Shown here: positions 52,437 through 62,817 of the stretch, piece after piece
How positions within the stretch are numbered: the first letter of the stretch is position 1
How the letters are laid out: each line of letters begins with the position of its first letter
Assembly: GCF_028622095.1 (NCBI RefSeq)
Contig: NZ_CP115168.1
Span: forward strand, 34,198-98,197
Source of the DNA: Deinococcus aquaticus
GTDB lineage: Bacteria > Deinococcota > Deinococci > Deinococcales > Deinococcaceae
Reading direction: 5' to 3'
Length of the DNA stretch: 64,000 nucleotides
Translations under genes and position numbers: made by a program
The notes under the pieces: model-generated
Told to the model about the DNA's origin: nothing
The model's input: the letters and a program-made list of their open reading frames with translations, nothing else
Database searches by the model: none

Positions 52437-52715
52437 GTGACGGGTCGGCGGGAGGTGGTGGTGGCGTTCGACACACCGAGCGACCGTCGGCGGCGGCGGT
52501 TCACGCGGCTGGTGTCCCGGTACGGTGTGCGGGTGCAGCGGAGTGTGTTTCTGCTGAGTGGGTCGGCTGCCGAGCTGCGGGGTGTATGGGCTGAGTTGGA
52601 ACGCGTGGTGGACCCGGCCGTGGACCTGCTGCTCATGACGGCCGTGGTGCCGGGAGCGTGGTGGCAGGCGGGGGCGGTGCGGGCGCTGGATGTTCCACTG
52701 GTGGCCGCATTCTGA
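52437..52715 (+). CDS. cas2: CRISPR adaptation protein Cas2
   Basis: 92 aa from a GTG at 52437. The ferredoxin-like pattern is clear: EVVVAFDTPSDRRRRRFTRL with the conserved early Asp, SRYGVRVQRSVFLLSGSAAE, and a C-terminal strand. It forms the structural dimer between Cas1 dimers during spacer capture. It is 24 bp downstream of cas1 in the adaptation operon. Confidence 0.93.
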   Translation: MTGRREVVVAFDTPSDRRRRRFTRLVSRYGVRVQRSVFLLSGSAAELRGVWAELERVVDPAVDLLLMTAVVPGAWWQAGAVRALDVPLVAAF

Positions 52716-52759
52716 GGTGCGGTTCCGGTTGTGCGCTGCGGTGACCATACTGGGGGTGC

Positions 52760-54127
52760 ATGGGTGACCTTACTTCTGGCGGGCAGGCAACGACGTTTTT
52801 CACGGTGGTGGGCAGTCAGGACCCCCAGATCACACCGGGTGGCGTGCAGGGGCCGGCCCTGGACCTGCTGGACGCCCTGCTGACGGCAGGCGAACGCGTG
52901 ACCGAGGTCATGCTCGCGTGGACGCCTGATCAGGGGAACAGGCAGTGGCCGGGCGGCTACGACGCGCAGCGGGACGCCCTGGAGTGCGAGGTGCGGTCGC
53001 GGCTGCCGGGAGTGCAGGTGCAGAGCCTGCCGGTGCGGGTGCGGCCGAACGCGGCCGCGGAGGTGCTGCCGGTGCTGGCAGGGGCGCTGGAGCGGTTCAG
53101 GCACGCGGGGCGTCTGCTGGTGAACACGTCGAGCGGCACGCCGCAGATGCTGGAGGCACTGAAGGTCCTGCGTGGCACCGGGTGGTTCGCGGATGGGGAC
53201 GTGACGCTGTGGCAGGTGGACCGGCCGGAGTTCCGGGTGCCGGGCCAGGCGTTCTGGAGGGAGGCGACCACGCCCTTCCTGGAGGAGACACTGCGGTTGG
53301 GAGCGGCGTTCGCGGCGCTGCGCCGGTTCGATTTCGCGGGTGCGCGTGATGCGTTCGCGGCGCTGGCGGCGGGCCCGCTGGAATTGCCCGGCCGGAGCCG
53401 GACCCTGCTTGACCTTGAACACGTGGCGGACGCCCTGTGGTGGCTGGATGCACGGGACGCGGTGAGCGCAGCGGAGAGTCTGGACGCCCTGACACTGCAT
53501 GTGCCGCCCCTGGCGGACCTCCGTGAGTTCGCGCAATCGGTCGAGCAGGCGCCAGCCGAAGTGCTGATCTGGCTGACCTGGGGCCGGTACGACCGGGCCG
53601 CCGCGCAGGAGCGTACGGCAGACGCGCTGGTGTGGGCCGTGGCGCTGCACGAGTTGCTGGTGGTGAAACTGGCCGAGCAGGCGGGCCTGCCGGACACGGA
53701 AAAGCCCCTGCGTGCTCAGGATCTACCGCCGGGGCTATTCGACACGCTGAAAGCGCAGGTGGGACCAGACGGGGTGAACACGAATGGACACCTGAAGTTC
53801 ATGAACCTGAAAGAGAAACTGGCGTTGCTGCGCGCCCCGGCCCTGGGCGTGCCGAACGTCGACCGGTTCGATGCGGGTGACCGGCGCACCGTACCGAACC
53901 CCCAGCTCGCGCAGGTGCGCGAGTGGCGGAACGCAGTCATGCACCAGGGTCGTGTACCCGCGGACGTGGACCTGAACATGGTGGACGAGGTGGTCACGGC
54001 GCTGCTCGGTGACTACCCGTTCCAGACGCCGTGGGGCAGAGACTGGGCCGGGAAGCCTTCGGCGGCGTTCGTTTCCGCCGTGGCGTTGCAACGTCTGGCC
54101 GATGAACTGCACGGGTGGGCTGGCTGA
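52760..54127 (+). CDS. csm6: Csm6-like CARF-HEPN ribonuclease
   Basis: 455 aa. The CARF domain spans about 10-170, with FFTVVGSQDPQITPGGVQGP at the start and the ligand-loop LLVNTSSGTPQMLEALKVL at about 117-135. The C-terminal HEPN domain has the catalytic R-x4-H as RNAVMH (Arg390, His395). Cyclic oligoadenylate made by Cas10 would bind CARF and switch on RNA cleavage. This is the intact copy; the one at 43357-44540 is frameshifted. Its stop overlaps the cas6 start. Confidence 0.88.
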   Translation: MGDLTSGGQATTFFTVVGSQDPQITPGGVQGPALDLLDALLTAGERVTEVMLAWTPDQGNRQWPGGYDAQRDALECEVRSRLPGVQVQSLPVRVRPNAAAEVLPVLAGALERFRHAGRLLVNTSSGTPQMLEALKVLRGTGWFADGDVTLWQVDRPEFRVPGQAFWREATTPFLEETLRLGAAFAALRRFDFAGARDAFAALAAGPLELPGRSRTLLDLEHVADALWWLDARDAVSAAESLDALTLHVPPLADLREFAQSVEQAPAEVLIWLTWGRYDRAAAQERTADALVWAVALHELLVVKLAEQAGLPDTEKPLRAQDLPPGLFDTLKAQVGPDGVNTNGHLKFMNLKEKLALLRAPALGVPNVDRFDAGDRRTVPNPQLAQVREWRNAVMHQGRVPADVDLNMVDEVVTALLGDYPFQTPWGRDWAGKPSAAFVSAVALQRLADELHGWAG

Positions 54128-54945
54128 TGCCCGCTCTGGTTGAGGTCACGTTGCACGTGCTGAGCGCGCGGCCTGGGGGGTTGCTGGGCGTGCCCCTTCA
54201 CGGGCTGCTGTTCAGCGCACTGGAACGCGTGAATGCCGCACTGTCAGAGCGGCTGCACGCCGCTGAGGTCAAGGGGTTCCGGATCGGTCAGTCCCGCTGG
54301 GAGGAGACGGCCAGCGGGGCGCACCTCACGTTCCAGGTGGGCGTGCTGGACGATTCGCTGCTGGGTCCGCTGCTGGAGGCGCTGACCGTCGGGCGCACCC
54401 ATGGCAGCGAGGCGACCACCCTGCGCGGCGAAGTACTGGCCGTGCAGATCACGGCGCAGGAATCCTACGGCGACCTGTACGCGAGGCACGCGTCCGACGT
54501 GAGCGGCCGCGACCTGCACTTCACGTTCCTGACACCCACTACCTTCCGGACGACCGACCTGGACATGCCGTTCCCCGTTCCAAAAACGGTGTACTACGGT
54601 CTACAACGGCGCTGGGAGGCGTTCAGCGACCTTCACTTCGGGGCGGAGCTGACCAACTGGGTAGGCCGCGCCGTGCGGGTACGCGATTACCGCCTTAAAC
54701 CCCGCACAGTGCAGTTCAAGGGCGCACGGGGTTCAGCGATGACCGCCAGCCTGGGCGAGGTGCACTACGTGATCGCGCGACCCGGCGACGCGGAACCAAC
54801 GTTCGTGCGGCTGCTGACCGAGTTCGCCAATTACGCAGGCGTGGGGTACAAGACGACCTTCGGGCTGGGGCACGTGGCGACCTGGGGCTGGCATGACCAC
54901 CTGCAAGCCGCTGCCGGGCAGACTGCTGACATTGACCCTGACTGA
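54127..54945 (+). CDS. cas6: CRISPR precursor endoribonuclease Cas6
   Basis: 272 aa from the ATG at 54127, which overlaps the csm6 stop (TGATG); an upstream in-frame ATG at 54115 lies in csm6. Cas6 traits are a double RAMP fold, LHFTFLTPTTFRTTDLDMPF in the middle and the glycine-rich C-terminal loop GVGYKTTFGLGHVATWG. It cuts within repeats and leaves the ATTGAAAC handle. As the only Cas6 in view, it probably serves all four arrays. Confidence 0.9.
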   Translation: MPALVEVTLHVLSARPGGLLGVPLHGLLFSALERVNAALSERLHAAEVKGFRIGQSRWEETASGAHLTFQVGVLDDSLLGPLLEALTVGRTHGSEATTLRGEVLAVQITAQESYGDLYARHASDVSGRDLHFTFLTPTTFRTTDLDMPFPVPKTVYYGLQRRWEAFSDLHFGAELTNWVGRAVRVRDYRLKPRTVQFKGARGSAMTASLGEVHYVIARPGDAEPTFVRLLTEFANYAGVGYKTTFGLGHVATWGWHDHLQAAAGQTADIDPD

Positions 54946-55479
54946 GTCGCCACGCCGCCAGAAGGTTCTTCGTGCCCAACACACGCCCAACCGAAGCAGG
55001 ATGGGGTGGGAGAAAAGATGAACAGAGAAGGTGCAACACATATGCGCCATAACAACGCCGTCCAGCCAGGATTGATCTGTCCTGCAAGATTTTCCACGCC
55101 CGCTGGAATCGCGTGTTACACGAGGTTGCGATGGCGCGGAGGAGGAGAAACGTCGGTCAGCACGTTATTTTCCCTGTTGCGTTCTGGAGGAGATTTTCGG
55201 CCGTGATAGGCCCTTCTCAGCCTGAACAGCCCGGATACGAGCATCTGCCGGTCGAAATATGAAAAGGCGAGCGGCGTCGGATGTCGTGTGGTAGGGGATG
55301 CAGGGAATCGAGGCGCGAAGAATGCTGTTCTGACCGATAAAATCCATATAGGGCTGTGCTCGGTAGCGTCCTGGAGGGCATCTCGTGCCGTCTGGAAACT
55401 CTTGCTTGATAGTGAAAGTGGCCCAGGCACTCCTTTCGGAGTGCCTGGGCACGGGGAATTCAATTCCGCCATTTCAAGA
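54946..55479. other. intergenic region with a strong hairpin
   Basis: No gene is supported. At 55422-55451, GCCCAGGCACTCC pairs exactly with GGAGTGCCTGGGC over a four-base loop. It lies downstream of the minus-strand immunity gene that ends at 55480, so it may terminate that operon. Confidence 0.55.
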
Positions 55480-56181
55480 TCAGTCTCGAGGTACGTCCTC
55501 CGCTGAAACCAGGCGGAATCCCTGCAGGTAGGGTCGCGCTCCCTGACCTAGTGGCACAGGAACAGGGGTGAAGGTCACCCCACGAAGTCCCGCCTCTTCA
55601 CACGCTTGTTTCGTTCGTTCAGAGCAGAACAGACCATACAGTTGCTCCATGCGGAACAAGCCCGGCAGATCCGCCTCAGGGACGCCGAGACGCAGCACTT
55701 CAATGGCTTCCAGGTCGAGATTCTCCCCCTCGTCCAACTGACGGGCGGGGATCGCTATATAGCGGCGGGCCATGCGGCGCGCGGCGGGATCCCGCTGCGC
55801 CACTAGCGTGCGGTCCAGATCGAGAGCGGTCGTCCACGTCGTCAGGTGCACATTGACGAAGGAGTAGGAGTCAATGACGTCGCTTCCATGACCGTGGATC
55901 ACGGTCGGATGGGCCTCGTAGGGGAAAGCGCCGGCAGACAGGCATACCTGAAGCATCCGGGGGGACATGAGCGGCAAGGTCGGGTTCGTTCTCGGATAAT
56001 CCGTCCGGCTCAACCGTTCGAGATGGCCGTCGAACTCCATGATGTCCGGTAAGTAGTCCTGGTAGGGGAAATCCGGGATGTCGTAGGTGAGACCACCCGC
56101 ATGCTTGGTCGGCCGCTGTTCGGCATCGAAATCTTCGTACTGCCCGTTGTCGTGGATGGCGTGGTCCAAGCGGAAGATCAC
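55480..56181 (-). CDS. Imm11-like immunity protein, 233 aa
   Basis: The C-terminal part (LFCSERTKQACEEAGLRGVT preceded by LFRMEQLYG) matches the pattern of Imm11 (DUF1629) immunity proteins. The N-terminus has the variable beta-rich region (LTYDIPDFPYQDYLPDIMEF). Its ATG overlaps the stop of the toxin gene (ATGA), the usual layout in which immunity follows toxin. It probably neutralises the nuclease tail of the upstream protein in the producing cell. Confidence 0.7.
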   Translation of the reverse strand: MIFRLDHAIHDNGQYEDFDAEQRPTKHAGGLTYDIPDFPYQDYLPDIMEFDGHLERLSRTDYPRTNPTLPLMSPRMLQVCLSAGAFPYEAHPTVIHGHGSDVIDSYSFVNVHLTTWTTALDLDRTLVAQRDPAARRMARRYIAIPARQLDEGENLDLEAIEVLRLGVPEADLPGLFRMEQLYGLFCSERTKQACEEAGLRGVTFTPVPVPLGQGARPYLQGFRLVSAEDVPRD

Positions 56182-59100
56182 GCGTACCTCGTTTGTTGCT
56201 CTTGCTGGGGACTGACCTGACTCAACTTCTTACCTCCACGTTCGAGTTCCTCCCACACGTCATTGGGAAGCGCGCGGTCATCCAGGCGCTGCCGAATACG
56301 GTTTTCCACTTTCCGCAGAGCCGCGTCGAGATCAGCCGCTTTGATCTGATCGAGTGGCAGCTTCTTTTGACGGATGAGGTCATTCATGGCAGCGTCGAGT
56401 TCCCGGCTGACCCACGCGTCGTATTTCGGATGGCTGCCGTTGTGAATGTACGGCTCTCCAGGTCGAAGCTGGCGGGGAAGGGCGTACATGTTCGGGCCTC
56501 GGTCGACGGTGTACCCTCGGACCTTCTTGAGTGCTGCCCTGACGAGGGGGTGAGCCTGAGCCACATTGTCTGAGATCATGTGATGCAGCTGGTACAGCGG
56601 GCGGCCGTCGGCGGCCGTCTTGCTCAGGAGCCGTTCAGCGGCCTGTCGTGTCGCCGCGCCATCCTTCCCTTGAGCTTTCGCCTGCTCAGCTGCGTAGTCA
56701 AGAAAATTGCGGCGGTACCGCGAATACACGCTGATGCGGTTGCTCCCCCCAGCTTTCAGGACCACTACGCCGTCTTTGGTGACGGTGAGCGGCGCGTAGT
56801 TGCCGCTCTGGGCATCATCTCGCACCAGTTCAAGTCGCTCGTTGGGTTTGCCGCGATTCTGGACGCGCCACTTGTACCCTGGAATTTTCCGGCTGGTATC
56901 GGCTTCGCGACCAATGAACTCCTCAATCTCCTGCCAATTCTTGGTCTTCTTCAGGAGCTCTTCGAGCTGCTGATCGGTCAGGTTTTTATTGGTGAGGGCG
57001 CTCTCCAATTCGTTCTGAGGAGACGGAGACGACTCTTGCGGCCGCACTCGGCCTGTCGCAGCGGTGAGGCTGCCCGTCCCGGGACGCACAGTTGCTTGCC
57101 CGACAGTCGTAATGCTACCCGGGCGGAACACTGGAACGGGAATTGCCTGTCCATTTGGACTCACGGCGACCGCCATTTCCAGGCCGGGAGGCGTAATGCG
57201 GACGTTTTCAGCCAGTTTGAGTCCTTTGTTGATGTTGCCTCGTGCTCCCAGCAGAGCCAGCGCCGCTAGGGCCAATTGGACCACCATGTAGAGGAAGTTC
57301 TCGCTGGCTTGAGCGATGAGTGTGGGGTTCCCGTTGGCGTTCCATGCGGTCTTCAACCAGGCATTCGCATGTGGGAGAGCGGCGTCTACAGCTTGCGCCG
57401 CCCCATATGCTCCCCAGGCTCCCAGGCCCATCTGGATGGCCGCAGCAGCAAGTTGGCCGATGCCAGTCGGAGTTGCGGCGAGGAGGACGGAGAGCCCCTC
57501 GGCGGCCATGAAAGCTGCCGTGATGCCGATGATCTGCGGCAGGTGAGCCACAATCCCGTCCCGGTATTCTTTCCCTATTTTCCCCAGATGTTGTGGGCTC
57601 TGGCTGATCGAGGCGAGGACGTCCTGAAGCCGACGTGATGTCGCTGAGGCCTGAGCCACGGCTCCGCCGGTGATGGAACCACTGGGCACTTTGCCCGCCA
57701 GAGTGTTGGCGAACGCTGGACTAGGTAACCAGACGAACTGATCTTTGACCAGCAGGACCGAGGATTCCGCCACGCTGGATCCATTGGTTCGGCGGACCGT
57801 CGCTGCGCCCCACTTGGCACCTTTCAGTCCTGCTTTCTGAGAGAGGTAGAGCACTGTCTGTTCGTAGAACCGCAGGTCGCGGCCAGGCTGCACATCCTGA
57901 TGGTAGATCGATGATGCGAGTGGCCTCAGGGTCTCCTGGTCTTTCTTGACGAAGTACAGGGTGGCCGAAGGCTCTGGGAGATTCGTCGTGACCCGGAGTG
58001 CTTGCACGTAGCCGCGCACCATGCGCCCGCCCGTTGTCGCCGTAACGTATATCCACTCGGGCTTTTGTGGGTGGGTGCCGCTGATGAACACTTTGGTGCC
58101 TGGCGGCAGGGCAGGGGTCGTCAGGGAACTTGAACCCGGCAGTTCAGCAGGAGCTGTCCGGATATTCGCTCCGTCTGTGTTCTTCACGAATCCGACCCGG
58201 TTGATGCCGGGTTTCGGCGTGGCGATGGTATCGATCGTCGTGGAGAGAGGCTGGCTCCGTGAGGTCGCGGCTCTCTGTAATGCGAGAGAGCGACGTCCAC
58301 TAGTCAGAGGGGCCCAAGGTGCCGCTGAACGCTGAATATTTCCGTTGGACCTCGAGAGGCGGTGGCCCATCTGTCGCGCCTCTGCTTCCAGGCCAGCGTC
58401 CGGGTCGATGCCGCCTCCCACGCGGCCCTGACTCTGCTGCACCGTGTGCGTGACCTCATGCGCGAGGAGCTCCAGGCCGCTCTGGGTGTTCGGCTGGAAC
58501 TGCCCGGACTGGAAGAAGATGTCCGTGCCTGTCGTGAATGCAATGGCATTCACGCCTTTGGCCAGCTTGTCGGCTTCCGCGTCGTCGTGGATGCGCACAC
58601 GACTGAGATCATGGTTGAGGCCCTGCTCGAGGTGCCGCTGCACGGCCTCCGGGAGTGGTGCGCCCCCGCCACGCCGCGTCTGGATGCGCTGCAACACGGA
58701 CTGCGTGGCCTCTGCGTCGAGTTCAGCCAGTTGCCTCTGAAGGGTCTGCAGGGTGTCGAGGTTCAGGGCAGCCCGGTCCTGGGCCTGAAAGCGTTGCAGC
58801 GCCTCGTCCGCCGCGCGCTGCAACGGCAGGCGTTCCGCCGGGGAAACCAGGCCCAGCACCACGCGGGATACCGGGGCGCTCACGGCGTGCCGTTGCAGCG
58901 TCGCGAGGTGTTCGCCGTACGCGGCGTACCGGGCCGCTGGCTCGCCACGGTCCGTCCGGAAGCCCTGCGCGAGCGTCTGGGCCACCTGCCGTTGCAGCGC
59001 CGTGAACTGCGCGTGGGCGCGGGCGTCCAGCGGTTGCCCCTGCACTTCCTCGGCGCGGGCGTGCATGACCGTCACCCAGTCGCCGGGCGTCGCGGGCCGG

Positions 59101-59396
59101 GCTGGAACCTCCGGCTGCGGCTGGCGTTGCAGGGGGACGACAGGACCGAGTGCGTCGACCTGCCGCTGCAGGAGACCCCGCTGGCCCTCCAGGCGAGCCT
59201 GTTCCTGCCTGTCCAGGGCGGCGGCGCGCAGCGCGGGCGCCGCCACCTGCCGCTGGGCGGTCTGCGGGCGGGCGGTGTGCCGCTGCAGGGCGCGGGCCTG
59301 GGTGTCCAGGGACTCGGCGGGTAACGGCAGTTCCGCCTGGGCGGCGCGCCGGGGCAGGCCCGCTTTCCGCTGGAGCTGATGGACACGCTCGGTCAT
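56178..59396 (-). CDS. polymorphic toxin: DUF4157 domain, SH3-like region and AHH-type nuclease tail
   Basis: 1072 aa from the ATG at 59396 (a TTG at 59417 is a weaker start). Residues 1-230 are Gln/Arg-rich coiled-coil-like repeats. Residues about 245-340 are a DUF4157 domain with DLSRVRIHDDAEADKLAKGV and the zinc motif HEVTH at 313-317. An SH3-like segment follows (VGFVKNTDGANIRTAP, about 390-460), then hydrophobic helices near 590-660 and 690-710. The C-terminus has LYQLHHMISDNVAQAHP at about 935-951, the AHH/HNH-superfamily nuclease signature. DUF4157 proteins are often cargo of contractile injection systems, but none is seen here. Confidence 0.75.
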   Translation of the reverse strand: MTERVHQLQRKAGLPRRAAQAELPLPAESLDTQARALQRHTARPQTAQRQVAAPALRAAALDRQEQARLEGQRGLLQRQVDALGPVVPLQRQPQPEVPARPATPGDWVTVMHARAEEVQGQPLDARAHAQFTALQRQVAQTLAQGFRTDRGEPAARYAAYGEHLATLQRHAVSAPVSRVVLGLVSPAERLPLQRAADEALQRFQAQDRAALNLDTLQTLQRQLAELDAEATQSVLQRIQTRRGGGAPLPEAVQRHLEQGLNHDLSRVRIHDDAEADKLAKGVNAIAFTTGTDIFFQSGQFQPNTQSGLELLAHEVTHTVQQSQGRVGGGIDPDAGLEAEARQMGHRLSRSNGNIQRSAAPWAPLTSGRRSLALQRAATSRSQPLSTTIDTIATPKPGINRVGFVKNTDGANIRTAPAELPGSSSLTTPALPPGTKVFISGTHPQKPEWIYVTATTGGRMVRGYVQALRVTTNLPEPSATLYFVKKDQETLRPLASSIYHQDVQPGRDLRFYEQTVLYLSQKAGLKGAKWGAATVRRTNGSSVAESSVLLVKDQFVWLPSPAFANTLAGKVPSGSITGGAVAQASATSRRLQDVLASISQSPQHLGKIGKEYRDGIVAHLPQIIGITAAFMAAEGLSVLLAATPTGIGQLAAAAIQMGLGAWGAYGAAQAVDAALPHANAWLKTAWNANGNPTLIAQASENFLYMVVQLALAALALLGARGNINKGLKLAENVRITPPGLEMAVAVSPNGQAIPVPVFRPGSITTVGQATVRPGTGSLTAATGRVRPQESSPSPQNELESALTNKNLTDQQLEELLKKTKNWQEIEEFIGREADTSRKIPGYKWRVQNRGKPNERLELVRDDAQSGNYAPLTVTKDGVVVLKAGGSNRISVYSRYRRNFLDYAAEQAKAQGKDGAATRQAAERLLSKTAADGRPLYQLHHMISDNVAQAHPLVRAALKKVRGYTVDRGPNMYALPRQLRPGEPYIHNGSHPKYDAWVSRELDAAMNDLIRQKKLPLDQIKAADLDAALRKVENRIRQRLDDRALPNDVWEELERGGKKLSQVSPQQEQQTRYA

Positions 59397-59450
59397 GCCC
59401 GGCAGGCTACCCCACAACTGACCGTGAGGTGAGCTTATTTGCCCGGCCGC

Positions 59451-62400
59451 TCAATCCGCGGCGTGCTGGGCGAACAGCTCGGCCTGCTCGATCACGGTTC
59501 GGCTGGCCAGTTCCTGCTTGTCTGGTGGGTACCCGTGCTTGCGCAGCACCCGTTTGACCATCCGGCGCAGGTTCGCCCGGGCCTGTTCCCGCAGGTGCCA
59601 GTCGATCGTGGCGTTGCGGCGGACCGTCTCGGCAATGTCGCGCGCGATGTCCCGCAGCTGCTCGTCCCCGAGGATCTTCACGGCGCTGTCGTTCACTTCC
59701 AGCGCGTCGTAGAACGCGATCTCGTCCTCGGTGAGGTTCAGGGCCTCCCCACGGGCCTGCGCCTCGCGCATCTGACGGGCCAGGTCGAGGAGCTCCTCGA
59801 TCACCTGCGCGGTCTCGATGCTGCGGCTCTGGTAGCGCCCGATGGCCGCCTCGAGCTTCTCGCTGAAGGCCCGGGACTGCACGGCGTTGCGGCGGCTGCG
59901 GGCCCGAACCTCGTCCCGCAGGAGCTTGTCGAGCAGTTCCACCGCGAGGTTCTTCTGCGGCATGTTCTGCACGTCTTCCAGGAACTTCGGCGACAGGATC
60001 GAGATGTCCGGCTTCTTCAGTCCGGCTGCGGCGAACACGTCGATCACGCCGTCCGGCGCGACCGCCTGCTCCACGAGCTGCTGCACGGCCGCGTTCACGT
60101 CATGCCGGGCCTGGGCGGTGCTGGTGACGTCCTGCTTGCTCAGCGCGGCCCGCACAGTCTGCAGGAAGACGACCTCCTCGCGCACGGCCAGCGCCTCCGG
60201 GTGCGGCACGGCCAGCGCGTACGCCTTCCCGAGTTGCAGCACCTCACGGATGAAGCGCTCCTTGGCCTTGTCGCGCTTGGCCAGGACGAACTCCTGGGCG
60301 TTCACGATCAGGCTCACGCGCTCGGTAGGCGTGCCGCCCATGAAGTCCGAGTAGTCGAAGCCGTGCAGCATGCCGCGCACCACGTCGAGCTTCTCCGCCA
60401 TGAACTCCAGCGCCGCTTCCACGTCCAGCGTCGGCTTCCCCTGCCCGCCGCTCGTGGCGTAGATGCCCAGCGCGTCCTTGAGACTGTTGGCGAGGCCCAG
60501 GTAATCGACGACCAGCCCGCCGGGCTTGTCCGCGAAGACGCGGTTCACCCGCGCGATCGCCTGCATCAACCCGTGGCCCTGCATGGGCTTGTCGAGGTAC
60601 ATGGTGTGCAGGCTGGGCACGTCGAAACCCGTGAGCCACATGTCACGCACGATCACGAGCTTCATGGGACTGCCCGGGTCCCGGAAGTGATCCGCGATGG
60701 CCTTGTTCCGCGCCTTGCTGCGGATGTGGTCCTGCCAGGCCGGGTCGTCGTTCGCGCTGCCCGTCATCACGACCTTGACGAAGCCCTCCTGATCGCCGGA
60801 TCCAGCCCAGTCGGGACGCAGGCGGATCAGCTCGTCATACAGCGCCACGCAGATGCGGCGGGACATGCCGACCACCATGCCCTTGCCGTCCAGGACACCC
60901 TGACGCGCCTCGAAGTGCGTCACGAGGTCCTGCGCGACTGCCCGGACGCGCTCCGGGGCGCCCACCAGGGCTTCCAGCGCCGCCCACTTCGTCTTGAGCT
61001 TCTCGCGGCTGCTGTCTTCTTCCCCCTCAGTGATCTCGTCGAATTCCTCGTCCAGGGTTGCCCAGGCGGCCTCGTCCGGCTTGAGACGGACCAAGCGGGA
61101 CTCGTAGTAGATCGGGACGGTCGCGCCGTCCTCCACGGCGCGCTGCACGTCGTACACGTCGATGTAATCCCCGAAGATCGCGCGGGTGTCGGCGTCCTTC
61201 GTCTCGATGGGTGTGCCCGTGAACCCCAGGAACGTCGCGTTCGGCAGGGCGTCCCGGATGTGCTTCGCGAAGCCGTAGGTGAGCACGCCGTCCTTCCCCA
61301 GCCGGGCATTCAGGCCGTACTGGCTGCGGTGCGCCTCGTCCGCGATCACGATGATGTTCCGCCGCTCGGAGAGGGTCGGGAAGGCGTCCCCGCGCTCCTC
61401 GGGCAGGAACTTCTGAATGGTCGTGAACACCACGCCGCCCGCGGCGCGCTCCCCCAGTTTCTGCCGCAACTCCGAACGGGCTGTGACCTGCTCCGGGACC
61501 TGCCGCAGCAGGCCCGAGGCGCGGCTGAACGTCCCGAACAGCTGATCGTCCAGGTCGTTGCGGTCTGTGAGGATTACCAGCGTGGGGTTGGCGAGCTCTG
61601 GCTGCACGACCAGCTTGCCCGCGTAGAACACCATGGTCAGGCTCTTCCCGCTGCCCTGCGTGTGCCACACCACGCCGCCCCGGCGGTCCCCGGCGACGCC
61701 GCTGGCCTCCACGGTCGTCTGCACGGCCCGCTGGACCGCGTGGTACTGGTGGTACGCCGCGACCTTCTTCACGACCTGCGGGCCGTCCACCTCGAACACC
61801 ACGAAGTGCCGCAACAGGTCGGTCAGGATCTCCGGTGTGAATGCGCCCTTGATCAGGGTCTCCAGGCTCTCAGGGCGCACCTCGCGGCCCGTGACGGTCT
61901 TCCACGGCTGGAAGCGCTCGAACGCCGCGCCCGCCACGCCCAGGCGCGCCTGACTGCCGTCCGAGAGCACCAGCAGCGCGTTGTACGCGAACAGGCGCGT
62001 GAGCTGCTTCTGGTACGTCTGCAGCTGCGTGTAGGCCTTCTCGATGGTGGCGCTGGCGTCCTTGGTGTTCTTGAACTCGAAGATCACCAGTGGCAGCCCG
62101 TTCACGAACACGATCACGTCCGGGCGACGCTCAACCTGCCCTTCCACCACCGTGAACTGGTTGACGGCCAGGAAGGCGTTCCGGCGCGGCTGCGTGAAGT
62201 CGATGACCTGGAGGTGCTCGGCGCGGACGCCGCCCAGCCCGTCCGGCAGCTCCACCTGCACGCCGTCGGTGATCAGGCGGTGCATTCCCTGGTTCGCCTG
62301 GAGCCCCACCCCGACCGGGTTCGACAGCTGCCGGACGGCCTCCGCGATCGCCTCGGGGCTCGCGCCGGGATTCAGGCGCCCCAGCGCGGCGCGCAGCGGC

Positions 62401-62549
62401 CCTTCCAGCACCACGTCCTGGTACGAGGCCCGCTGCGCGCCGGGCGTCTCAGGGGCGATGTCCGGCCCGAAGGCGGTCTCGAACCCCTGGCCGCGCAGCC
62501 ACTCCAGCGCGGCCAGTTCGACCGTCTCTTCGTTGTAAGAGGATCCCAT
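59451..62549 (-). CDS. hsdR: type I restriction enzyme R subunit
   Basis: 1032 aa, near full length for HsdR. The N-terminal nuclease has [20 protein letters not shown], giving Asp and E-x-K of the PD-(D/E)xK site. The translocase has WHTQGSGKS (Walker A, about 300), ADEAHRSQ (motif II, about 405), FLGFTGTPI (motif III) and [10 protein letters not shown] (motif VI). The helical C-terminus, from about 760 on, binds the methylase core. HsdM and HsdS are not in the window. They may lie beyond the IS4 element to the right or be lost. Confidence 0.92.
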   Translation of the reverse strand: MGSSYNEETVELAALEWLRGQGFETAFGPDIAPETPGAQRASYQDVVLEGPLRAALGRLNPGASPEAIAEAVRQLSNPVGVGLQANQGMHRLITDGVQVELPDGLGGVRAEHLQVIDFTQPRRNAFLAVNQFTVVEGQVERRPDVIVFVNGLPLVIFEFKNTKDASATIEKAYTQLQTYQKQLTRLFAYNALLVLSDGSQARLGVAGAAFERFQPWKTVTGREVRPESLETLIKGAFTPEILTDLLRHFVVFEVDGPQVVKKVAAYHQYHAVQRAVQTTVEASGVAGDRRGGVVWHTQGSGKSLTMVFYAGKLVVQPELANPTLVILTDRNDLDDQLFGTFSRASGLLRQVPEQVTARSELRQKLGERAAGGVVFTTIQKFLPEERGDAFPTLSERRNIIVIADEAHRSQYGLNARLGKDGVLTYGFAKHIRDALPNATFLGFTGTPIETKDADTRAIFGDYIDVYDVQRAVEDGATVPIYYESRLVRLKPDEAAWATLDEEFDEITEGEEDSSREKLKTKWAALEALVGAPERVRAVAQDLVTHFEARQGVLDGKGMVVGMSRRICVALYDELIRLRPDWAGSGDQEGFVKVVMTGSANDDPAWQDHIRSKARNKAIADHFRDPGSPMKLVIVRDMWLTGFDVPSLHTMYLDKPMQGHGLMQAIARVNRVFADKPGGLVVDYLGLANSLKDALGIYATSGGQGKPTLDVEAALEFMAEKLDVVRGMLHGFDYSDFMGGTPTERVSLIVNAQEFVLAKRDKAKERFIREVLQLGKAYALAVPHPEALAVREEVVFLQTVRAALSKQDVTSTAQARHDVNAAVQQLVEQAVAPDGVIDVFAAAGLKKPDISILSPKFLEDVQNMPQKNLAVELLDKLLRDEVRARSRRNAVQSRAFSEKLEAAIGRYQSRSIETAQVIEELLDLARQMREAQARGEALNLTEDEIAFYDALEVNDSAVKILGDEQLRDIARDIAETVRRNATIDWHLREQARANLRRMVKRVLRKHGYPPDKQELASRTVIEQAELFAQHAAD

Positions 62550-62553
62550 AAGC

Positions 62554-62817
62554 CTAGTACTCGTAAGCTCGGCCTTTCACTTCACTCAGACGAGCGTAGG
62601 AGGCGCGATCCTCTGTGACATACGATTCGAACGACCAGGTTTGACCTGGTTCGATAGAGTCGACGTAATCTGTAGTATCGCCGACGAGATTCCGATCTTC
62701 GTCAGTCAAAGTGAATTTGACGGCGACATCGTGTATGACGCGATCGGATTCATTCACGACCGTACCGACTAGATAGCGTGAGTACTCATCACTGCGCCAG
62801 TTGAAGTCAACTGACAT
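62554..62817 (-). pseudogene. FxLYD-like domain protein, probably truncated by IS insertion
   Basis: The 87-residue frame contains YLVGTVVNESDRVIHDVAVK, FTLTDEDRNLVGDT and SIEPGQTWSFESY, the layout of FxLYD domains. Its first codons (ATG TCA GTT) come from the end of the IS4-family element at 62810, so the natural N-terminus, perhaps with a signal peptide, has been displaced. Lower GC than hsdR suggests separate ancestry. The domain is a small beta-sandwich usually exported in surface proteins. Confidence 0.6.

Noticed and set aside
55006..55206. 66-aa plus-strand open frame after cas6
   Set aside because: No ribosome-binding site, no domain and atypical composition; judged a chance frame.
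59439..62618. 1059-aa plus-strand open frame
   Set aside because: It mirrors hsdR on the opposite strand. Its sequence is His/Arg/Leu-rich without domains, while the minus strand has all HsdR motifs.
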